Positions 1-8,900 of a stretch of 22,450 bases of DNA are shown here, piece after piece. Both the position numbers and the translations under genes were made by a program. How positions within the stretch are numbered: position 1 is the stretch's first letter; each line of letters begins with the position of its first letter. The stretch spans positions 35,844-58,293 of the forward strand of contig VHZZ01005504.1 in the NCBI GenBank assembly GCA_009801015.1, read 5' to 3'. This stretch comes from Silene noctiflora. Its lineage: Eukaryota > Streptophyta > Magnoliopsida > Caryophyllales > Caryophyllaceae. Under the pieces are notes generated by a model. That model made no database searches, had not been told where the DNA came from, and was given only the letters and a program-made list of their open reading frames with translations.

Positions 1-101
1 CAGATAAGACATTACCTCCCTGAGGAGATCGACCCTACTTCCACTGACTTCTCAGTTAGCAGACTTAGGTTTTATTTTTGGTGTATAATCGAAACGCATC
101 A
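1..101 (-). mobile_element. Terminus of a second, nested retroelement-like insertion (partial)
   Basis: Read on the minus strand, this segment starts TGATGCG exactly where the Copia gag frame is lost and runs off the left edge of the window. It begins with TG, as LTRs do, and carries a GGGTCGAT...CAGGGAGG stretch that resembles sequence common in plant LTR-derived elements. It has no coding capacity here. The most likely reading is the end of another LTR-type element inserted into gag. The alternative is a simple stop or frameshift in gag followed by diverged sequence. The other end lies outside the window, so neither a target duplication nor the element's length can be checked. Confidence 0.35.
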
Positions 102-257
102 GATGTAATGCAGAACCTTATAGCCTCGAGCATGAAGCGTAAAGAAGTTTACCCATGAAGCATAGGAAACCTTAGTCCCGTCGAGTACACGCACCTTGTT
201 TTGAATGTTGGTGACGGTGTAAACGGGATGAAGGTCGAATTTGTCATCACCGGACAT
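102..257 (-). pseudogene. Copia-type retrotransposon gag, N-terminal fragment
   Basis: An ATG at 257 opens 52 codons before a stop at 101-99. The peptide has the hallmark N-terminal segment of plant Ty1/Copia gag polyproteins: an HPVYTVTNIQ-like block (residues 10-19), then VRVLDGTKV (22-30), YASWV (32-36) and LHARGYKVL (41-49). Intact elements continue for hundreds of residues into the gag core, protease, integrase and reverse transcriptase, so this copy is broken. The break coincides with a TGATGCG motif that may be the end of a nested insertion. The gene lies about 100 bp downstream of the primer binding site and LTR, as expected for a 5' gag start. It is not a host gene. Confidence 0.75.
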
Positions 258-358
258 CGTAGCGTGAGGCTAGTCACGGTGAGAGAGAAAGCAGGCCAGA
301 GGATTGTTTTGTCGTGAGCAAAAACGATGGATGGAGAAGAGAAAGAAATCGACCTAGA

Positions 359-370
359 CTACTGATACCA
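359..370 (-). other. Primer binding site for initiator-Met tRNA
   Basis: On the minus strand this reads TGGTATCAGTAG, directly abutting the inner end of the LTR. TGGTATCAG is the classic complement of the 3' end of the initiator methionine tRNA used by plant Copia elements to prime minus-strand DNA synthesis. The last three bases deviate from the usual AGC. Position, motif and the gag start downstream agree with one another. Confidence 0.8.
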
Positions 371-633
371 TGTGAAATGTATAAATACTGATCTGGGAAT
401 GGATCTTTTTGACAATAAATATAGTTACAAGGTACAACTGAATAGTAAAATACAAGGCAAGTATAATTCTAAGTCAACATAATAACAAGAAGATATACAC
501 CATCAGAATAATATATTTACTAACAAAATTATATAGGGCCTCCCTTTTTTCTGACTCCCATTTCCCTCTAAACTTCTCTTCTATTCGCCATTCGTGGAAT
601 TACATTGACATTATTTTGCATGTGCATTTCACA
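371..633 (-). mobile_element. 5' LTR of a Copia-type retrotransposon
   Basis: This 263-bp segment is bounded by the perfect 8-bp inverted termini TGTGAAAT (371-378) and ATTTCACA (626-633), the usual TG...CA ends of an LTR. Its inner end touches the primer binding site, so it is the 5' LTR of a minus-strand element whose body extends left out of the window. A TATATAAT-like TATA box lies at about 528-536 on the minus strand, suitable for starting the element's transcript. Bases 634-638 (atact) would be the right copy of a 5-bp target duplication; the left copy is out of view. The outer end is 522 bp upstream of the LTP-like gene's ATG, in opposite orientation. Confidence 0.8.
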
Positions 634-1077
634 ATACTAAAAACAAAACAAATTAAAGTAAAAGGAAAGTCCACTACAAAAGTCTTAAGCTATCATGCGT
701 GATGCATCCTCGTATTTTCGGAACCCTAATAGACAATATTATATCTTTAACCCCTAAGCATAAATGCATCATTCATAATTGTACAAGTTTTAATAATGTT
801 TAGGTCTTCTTTAAGACAGTTTTAATAAAAAATAATTATTTTCTGACAAAGTGTTCTAACTAGTCTATCAGTTTTTATTAACAAAACCAAAAAAGATATG
901 GTAACATTTTATCAGGAAATATATACATTTTATCGTAAAATGGTGACATTTATCCGTCTTAATTGCAGACGAAATAGTCCGTCTGAAATAATAATTTGGC
1001 TTTAATAATAACTAGTGTACAAATAATTCATTCTATACTAATTTGTAAAATACTTAGTATTTGTCCTAAATTTTGGC
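634..1077. other. Intergenic and upstream region of the LTP-like gene
   Basis: There is no gene here. The DNA is AT-rich and holds the presumed promoter of the gene starting at 1156. At 954-985 there is a small symmetric structure: CCGTCT occurs at 954-959 and 979-984, and AGACG lies between them at 967-971, so either copy can pair with the middle. A related GACGG/CCGTC pattern is common in plant MITE ends, so this may be a decayed transposon scar and not a regulatory site. TCTATACTA at 1032-1040 matches a Helitron 5' end, but no partner end is near. Confidence 0.4.
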
Positions 1078-1085
1078 TATAAATA
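1078..1085 (+). promoter_or_regulatory. TATA box of the LTP-like gene
   Basis: TATAAATA lies 78 bp upstream of the ATG at 1156. This fits a plant core promoter with transcription starting near 1110 and a 5' UTR of about 45 nt. It is the best TATA match in the upstream region. Confidence 0.6.
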
Positions 1086-1155
1086 TGATCCCTCTATGTA
1101 ATCCAAAATTAAGTAAAACCTCAATATATAAATATAACAAAAATAGAAATTAAAG

Positions 1156-2329
1156 ATGATGAAAATAGCAATAGTTATAGTAATAATATTGGTGATAAAT
1201 ACAAGTTTAAATGTGGAAAAAATAGAGGGCACAACAAGCAGCAATAATGATGAGTGTTTGGGAAACATATCGCAATATTGCAATGCAGATGATGGAGAAG
1301 TAACAAGCTTAGATGTTAGCCATTGTTGTATAGCTTTGAAATTAGCCATTAATCAACAAAGAAAATGTTTTTGTCAACTTAAGCCTTATCTTGATGATTC
1401 CACCACTTCTAACAACATTGCTGCCCTTTTTCTCACTTGTAATATTCAGGGCACTTTCGACACCCTTTGCCCTACCTCTGCTGGTACATACGCTTCCTTC
1501 CTTCCCTTCTTTTTCTCTCTTTTTACGTAATTTCATCTTGAGTCATTCGGAAACAGTCTTTTTATATATGTTGCACTAGTAAGACTTTGTATATTATTTG
1601 AGATCGGTTAGCATGAATGAATCTACAAGGATCATGCAACACTTTAGTCGTGATTTTTCTGTTGCACTTTTTAGAAGATGGCAATGACACCGTCGATGCG
1701 GGCGGTAATGATGGCAGCGGCGGAAATGACAACGCCAGTACACTAGGTAAGTTTCTACTTCTCTTCCTTTTAGAGATTATTTTTTAGAACAATTTTAGGC
1801 ATCCCATCGATATAAATATTCTTGGAAAATGAAGAAGGTAAATAAATAGAAGAAAATTATAAGTACATGTATTTTGAAACCTTGAAGGATCATTTTCTAT
1901 GTCTAATAGGGATAAAAACTCATCGCAAAATCTTTGGAGAGACGGACTCTTATTAATGTTAGTGAGAGACGTCTTCCATAATAGGTGGTTATCATTATTA
2001 TTTACGAGTAATTTTTATCTTTTTCTTTTTAATTAATTCTTGGTTATTTATTGGTTGCTTCTCATTATTATTTTAAGGTAAGAAACAAGGACATTCATTT
2101 AAAATTTGTGATTCAAATATATTTATCAACAAGTTTATGGTTTTAATATTGAGACTATTTTAGATAAATGTATGTAAAATTTGGAATTATGGTGCAATAG
2201 CAATTACAAATATTAATTTTATTTGATAATATATTGCATGCAGGAGGCAAGAAAAATGGTGGCAACAAGATGGCAATGGTATCAATTTGGAGCATGCTTA
2301 TAATCTTTATTATTACGAGAGCAGTATGA
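1156..2329 (+). CDS. GPI-anchored non-specific lipid-transfer-like protein (LTPG type), 3 exons
   Basis: The exons are 1156-1483, 1675-1746 and 2244-2329. Both introns are GT-AG and phase 1, giving 161 aa. Residues 1-25 form a hydrophobic signal peptide. Residues 34-105 carry the eight-cysteine motif of plant lipid-transfer proteins: C34, C42, C57-C58, C71-x-C73, C95 and C105 (C-x7-C-x14-CC-x12-CxC-x21-C-x9-C), with F72 at the central CxC position. Residues 110-142 are a Gly/Asn/Asp-rich linker. The tail at 143-161 is hydrophobic (IWSMLIIFII at 148-157), as in a GPI-anchor signal. Family proteins bind lipids in an internal cavity and sit on the outer plasma membrane or wall, often in cuticular lipid export; which lipid this one binds is not visible. 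Two Met codons stand in tandem at the start and the first is used. The short reading that runs on past 1483 in exon 1 is intron read-through. The gene converges on THO1. Confidence 0.85.
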
Positions 2330-2921
2330 TCACCATCATCTTGTTATACGTGAATGCTTGCTCCACCGAGTCAGCCACATCCATAATTTTATTTGGGTAC
2401 ATAATTACATGTACAATTATTTATGTGTGAGGGATGCAAATTCATGGCTCACCTACATAAATATCAATTTATTATTTAAGTTGATTCGCGACATCATTGG
2501 TATGCAAGGCTCTTAAATTATCAATTACTGCCGCGTGAATCAAGAATTTTTCGAATGCTCAAAATTGAACTATTCATCGTTAAGGTTTTGAATAGAAGCA
2601 CCCTGCTATACTAAACATCGATTTAAGGAAAACCACTGGTTGAACCAATTACTTGAATCCTAAGTGAACACGATAATTAAGCCGATTATAAATTGTCAGT
2701 GGGGCACTGGTGCAATTGTGCAAGACAATCACACGGCGGCATACAGCTGAATGACAAATTAAACGGAAAGGCGTACGCTAAAAAGAAACAATTTATCGAA
2801 TCATCTATACTATAATTGTCAAAATATTCATTACTAACTGGAGGAACAACAAATTACATGTGCATTTAACTTAAGTCATGGACCATTGACAATTCCGATT
2901 CTTTTAAAGAAAAAATAAGGG
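2330..2921. other. Tail-to-tail intergenic region between the LTP-like gene and THO1
   Basis: This 592-bp stretch must contain both 3' UTRs. I see no ORF and no RNA gene. AT-rich stretches near 2380-2480 could serve as the plus-strand polyadenylation region. No AATAAA is evident for the minus-strand gene, which is usual in plants. TCTATACTA at 2804-2812 resembles a Helitron 5' end, but a matching 3' end is absent. Confidence 0.5.
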
Positions 2922-5900
2922 TCAGGCTACTATATCTAAGTCAACATCTGCATCAGTTTCCCCGTCAATCATTCCTGGCTCCATGTCACCTTCCGTGTCT
3001 ACTTGTCCTACTTCTGGTGGCTCAGGAGACTCAGAGCTCTGCTTTTGATACTCGTCTTGTGTCGGAGTGCCACCTTGAGAATTATTCCCATTGATAGGTG
3101 TCGAATCCATGTCCAGTGATCCTGGTGGAGCTTCTAGATCAGTTCTGCCTCCTTCACCATCCATTTCACTTACCATAGCGGCATTCTTAAAAAAAAAAAA
3201 AGTTGGTTAAATTTTTGTTGCAATCGTAATGCTTCATAAAACTTCCAGATACAGTAGTCTTGAAATATTTAGCAGTTAGACAACTGTTATAAGTGTACGC
3301 ACTAGTCAAAGCCACTAACTCTACAACCACCAGTCTCATATAACGCTGCTTATGACTTGGCTCACTTTGAAAATACAGAACTAGATAGCATTTTATCCAA
3401 TGTAGTATCTTCCCAATTAACTTTGGAGGTCAATGGATATTAATTTTGAAAATAGTTATTTTCATAGATCGAAAATGAATCTTTCAAACAAATTCCATTG
3501 CTTAAGTTTAAGCTTTTGTCCTAGAAGACTTAATAGAATAGCGCATCTCATAGCCAAGAAGGCTAAGCTATTCATGTATTTCTGTTAAAAAAAACAAAAA
3601 GTCAGTTAAGTCACCTGATTATCTTCTGATGTAGGCACGGAACCCTTGGGTTCATCCTTTTTAGCACGTTTAGACTTCTCACTTGTCTTTGTCTGATATT
3701 TAGACGCTACCTCTGGTGGTAAAAGCTCAAGCGGAACAACCCCTTCTATACCGAACTCAGTAAACTGCCATTGATTAAGAAGATTAAAGTAGATCCAGAA
3801 AACATAAAAACATGTAAAATCTTATCTGTCCCATAGCACAACAGATTCTGTAAGTTTCTTATAAAACACAATCTTACTCTGGAAAATCCTTCCAAGTCCT
3901 GTCGAGCTGAAATTCGGAGACCTTTCCAGCAATAGACCTACAAAGACAGAAGCAAATTTTGGAAAAAGGCAAAACACTTTGTTTTATCTACTCTCACCAT
4001 AAAAACAATTACTCGTATAAGATTGTGTCATCAGCGGCAAACGGTTTTATAAAACTACTTATCAGAAAAGACCAAAAGGAAAAAGAAAGCCAATGATATG
4101 AAAAAGGACTTCGGTTAATTTAATTCGGTAACAATCTATTTCTCAACACATACAAATAAATACAGACGTGAAAACGTAAATACCTTGTTATTTTTGTGAT
4201 GATATTCCGCTTCTATACCGGCGGATGGATCCATCTGTCAATTTAAATGCAGATCGGTCATATGCTACATTCAAGCATATCTACATCTTCAAGCAACATT
4301 CAAATCAGGTAAAACAGTGACAATAACTTTTGACTGACAAAGACAAGGATTCAGGGACTACATCGTCAGCCATAGGCTTCCAGTAATCTGTGACAGCAGG
4401 AGTCTGGACACGCTCTGGATCAGTGAGGGCGTTCTGTGAAACAAATACAAATGCAGAACGGCGCCAGATCAGCCGACAGCTGCAGAACCACTAAGAAAAT
4501 ACGCATTTTTTTGGAATAATCATTAAACTGCATAGCATAAATGAATTTTTTACGCACCGGATTTTGATCAGCCCATTTCCAGAGTTGCGAAAGTTCTCTG
4601 TTCCCTAATCTCCACCGTGGCTTACTGCACGGACATCATCTTTAAACTTCAGCATAATAGACAGCTAAACATATAATTTGAAAAAATAAACACAGGCACA
4701 TAGAGATCTAATGTCAACAAACTGAAAGCCCAGCTTGCTTAAAGCAGCTCAATGCATCCAGAAGCTCTGATAAACAGGAATGTCAAATTAGTCCAAAGGA
4801 TATTTGAAGTTTTAAATATGACAAAGGCTGAATATAGTAACTTCATTTCTGAATGAGCTGAATCTAGTGGAAAACATTTACACCTTACGCGGATAAAAGG
4901 GAGGAGGCAGTTTCAGCTGTTTAGTTAGTAAGTTGGGTTAGAGGGAATGAAGGGGACGGAAATGGACTCTCGAACAACGAGATCACAATCCTTCCAAACA
5001 TAGAAAATATTTCAATGGAGACATCATAGTTCTATTCCCCCTCCCCTTACCCTCTACAATTGTAACCAAACAAACCCTTACTCGCCCTTTCTTTGCATTA
5101 GGAATTTAGAGGTAAAGGTAAGGGAAGGAGAGGAAAGGAACGGGACCATGTTTCTTACTTTCTAAGTAGCAAAATTCAGTTGGATGGAAACGGAGGGCAT
5201 GGAAAATAAATACATACATTTCCCTCCTACAAGGAAAATAAAATCCTTCCAGCATAACAAACATTTAGAAGGAAAACAACAATGCTCCATTATCAATTAT
5301 CCACGAGTATGGTCTTAAGGAATTAAGGAAAAGACTAATTCTGAGAAAATAGTTTGGGGTGAGGTTTAAACAAGCTCTATTATCAATTATCTATGTCTTA
5401 AATATCTCTCGCAATTGGTTTTTACAAACCTAACCTCAATCATTACTCCATAAATGCGGCACATAACACCTCAACATGCGGTTATCGAAAACCGTTTAAA
5501 CTTGGAGAGAGAGAGAGAGATATTATCATGCTTAAATTTAATGCCTACAAATAAAGACAAACATAACATAATAATAGTAGTGTGACCCTGAGTTCTTGTA
5601 ATTCTAACTAGTTGGATTCTCTCTACCTTTTAACGCCTTAACGGTATGCGGTCACTTGACTAACCTTTTAAACACCTCTAAGAATCAGAACAGAATTTTT
5701 TTTTGAACAATAGAGATGACAACATGTCCGTTAAAAGACAGCCACAGTCATGCCACTGAACCAAGAGATCACTGAAATAATAAATATAAATATAAAAAGA
5801 TTTTTGAAAAAAAAAAAAAGCCTAGAGGTATATGAGAATAAGTGTCTACAGAAAACACAGTTCAATCATCCATTGGCTCAGCAGGATTATCGTGCTTAAA

Positions 5901-8900
5901 TTTACACCCAAGCCCTAGCATAATTTCATCTTTTAGCTTGTGTACGTAGGAAGGGAAGAGAAGGAGAGAAAGTCTCCAACTTAGCCAAGTTTAAGATTTC
6001 ATACCGTTTTTTGGGACCATCTAGCTTCTTCTCGAATGGTGCTTGTTCGTAGGGTGGACAACCGTCACGCTTCCACCATACCTAAAGCAATTTAAACATA
6101 AAATTTAAGTAGATATTGAAGATATGCTAGAGCATTCAGTATTTTGAGCAAAATCAATACTCACCCAATTTTTCTCACGTTCTAATATATGTGCAACACT
6201 GTTCAGGAACTCCTTCCCTTTAGGAGGAGTCACTTCAATAAGCTTTTTTACACGGTCCTCACAAGTCCTTATTTCTTCTTTCTACAATCAGCAGCCAACA
6301 AATCAGCGTTTTCAAAACAAGAAAATAATTTATTGAGAGTAAAGAAATGTGATCAGAGAACAGTTAGGTCCTTACATATCATACAAATCAGTGCAAGTAA
6401 GAAAAGGATCAGCTATTTGTAAGTAAATCTTTCCTTAGTCCTTACTCCAAGTTTAACACATTTTTTGAACCTAAATCTGATTGGAATACTATGACTACTG
6501 ATAGATACAACGTCAGTCCGGAATATAAGCAATGGCAAACATAGTGACAAGAGCAAGATTTGGTAAAACGGCTTACAATTCTGACATTCAGAACACGTAA
6601 TTTCAAAACTTTTAACATGAGTTCTAAAATTTTGGTAAGATTTCGACAACAGAATTTATACTTTCGAGAAAAAGTCAACAAAAATTTGAAGATCTTAAGC
6701 TCAGCCCTCACTCTCTATGATGCTTGGTATTGCCAAAAACCGTTTATTGTTCCAAACTTTTAATAATTGTGAAAATGTTCAGTAATCGAATGTGCTCTTG
6801 ACTTTCATTTTTGAGTTCATTTATATCAGTATTCATAGCTTTACGTGCTTGTACTCCATTTTTTTATTTAAATTTGATGAAAACATTCATCGAACCCTTT
6901 TTATAGAGTGGTAATGTAATATCGTGGTGCAATAAAAATTGTTGTACAAATTGTATAACTTGTATGAATGACATTATTCTTACTACGACAACCATGTTGC
7001 ATGTATGAACAAATAAATTTTGTACAACCAACTTCCATGCAAATGATTCCATATTCAATGCCAATAGACTCGAGACATCCACGTACTAACTCGTCAAATG
7101 AGCCACGTTAAGAAAGACAAGAATTATATGCATTGGCGCATAAAATTGCGCTCGAATGAAAGACCTAAGCCAGCGTTAAAAAGATTCAGAGAATCCAACT
7201 AGTTATACTTACAAGAACTCAGGGTCACACTACTATTATTATGTTATGTTTGTCTTTACGATAAGCTTGGGTCTATTAATTAAGACTTATTGGGGCAACC
7301 TGAGAGAGTGAGAGCCAATGCATATAAACTTAAGATTTGAGAACATAGATTATATAATCACTCAACTAATGGATGTCAAGAGTTGATTGACATGGAATAT
7401 GGAATTTTTCCACATAAGGTAGCTATACAAAGTTTTGTTTGTTCATACACGTAGTGTGATAACAGCGATAAGAATAGCAGAAGCCATGCAATTCATACTG
7501 CATGGCAACATTGCTCTACCACTCGATTAAAAAAAAAGGCTTGCCAAGTGTCTTCATCAGATTCAAATACAAATATGAAGTTGCCAAGTATAATAGTCGT
7601 AGAAGAATTCGAAAATGTAATTTAATAGCAAGATCAATTATTAGTCTCTTACTCTCTTTTAAATGCGTTTGGACGATGACCTCCCAATGACAGAAGTATA
7701 CATTCACAATACCATAGATCACATAAAGGGTGTAGGGCAGTACAACCTAATCATGCATTATGTCGCCTACAACCTATCCTAAGGCCATACAATCAGCTAT
7801 AATAGAAGAGTCGATTTCTAAAGAGTTAATTAACAATTACTCCCACCAACACACCACTTTTCTACTCCCATGTCAAATTTTTTTTCAAAAATTACTCCCA
7901 CATTACTAACTCAGGTCAAAATTTGCACCCAAAGCCCTTACCAGCTGAAAAAAATAATGTTGAAACTGACAAAATTGCCCCTCCATTAATATGTTTGAGC
8001 TTCCCTTATTTTGTTTCATTTACTCTCTTAATTTCCACCTAATTCATCCCCTTTACCCAATTTTCCCCAAATTTGTGTAAGTTTCATTTACTCTATTAAT
8101 TTCCACCTAATTGGGGATAGAGTTTGTAAGAAGAAGAGGAGAGAGTATAATGGTGAAATACGGAGAGGGGGAAGTGAAATAACATAACATTATATAACAT
8201 GAAGAAGAAGCAAGGGCATTTTCGTCGTAATTTTGGGTTTTAAACTGAAAATTTGAAAATTGAGGGAAAAACACACCCGAGAGTTGTTTTGGATGCAAAT
8301 TTTGACCTGAGTTAATAATATGGAAGTAATTTTTGAAAAACAATTGGCATGGGACTGTGGGAGTATTTGTTGAAAAATGGTATGTTGGTAGGAGTAACTG
8401 TTAATTAACTCACTTCTAAATGTTTATAGACGTAAAGTAGTGTGTTTAAATGTATGGTCATCTCTGTCTTTGTTTGGTGGAGATAAACTCTTATGCTTAC
8501 TAAAGATGAGATTACTATCTATGCTAATTATCTTAGCTTCTTTTTGTGTTCGCATGTATAAGCAAAAGGACACTTTAAAGTGTTTAATGATACATATATG
8601 TTCGATAATAAACTTTTTCGTATAAGTATGCCGAAAATTCATATGAAAAAAGAAACAAACTTCTTGTACTACTGGAGATGCGCCTATATTTCCTTATTTT
8701 CAACCAATTAACCAAATTAAGTTAGGTGAAGACGAAGTCCTTACTTTTTGTTTTGTTTTTTTTCGCCACTTCACCACCCTCACGGCCTCACAAACATCTT
8801 GACCCACAGCAAACCCCCGAACCCGTGCCCTTCCTGCACTTTCTCATCACGCACAGCCAACATCAACCCTAACCCTAACCCTCCCTTGGCATATAAGTAC

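Noticed and set aside
2804..2812. TCTATACTA as a Helitron 5' end, together with the same 9-mer at 1032-1040
   Set aside because: No hairpin plus CTRRT end is found downstream at a sensible distance, and 1032 lacks the preceding A. Probably chance in AT-rich DNA.
6864..7082. 72-codon minus-strand frame considered as a transposase or FAR1-like fragment
   Set aside because: Reading all three frames gave no FAR1, SWIM or transposase motif. The Val/Phe/Leu-rich peptide fits random AT-rich DNA.
5552..7258. The inverted repeat arms as the two ends of one 1.7-kb transposon
   Set aside because: The interval contains two conserved THO1 exons with correct splice sites, so it cannot be a simple inserted element. 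Two opposed copies of a small repeat is more likely.
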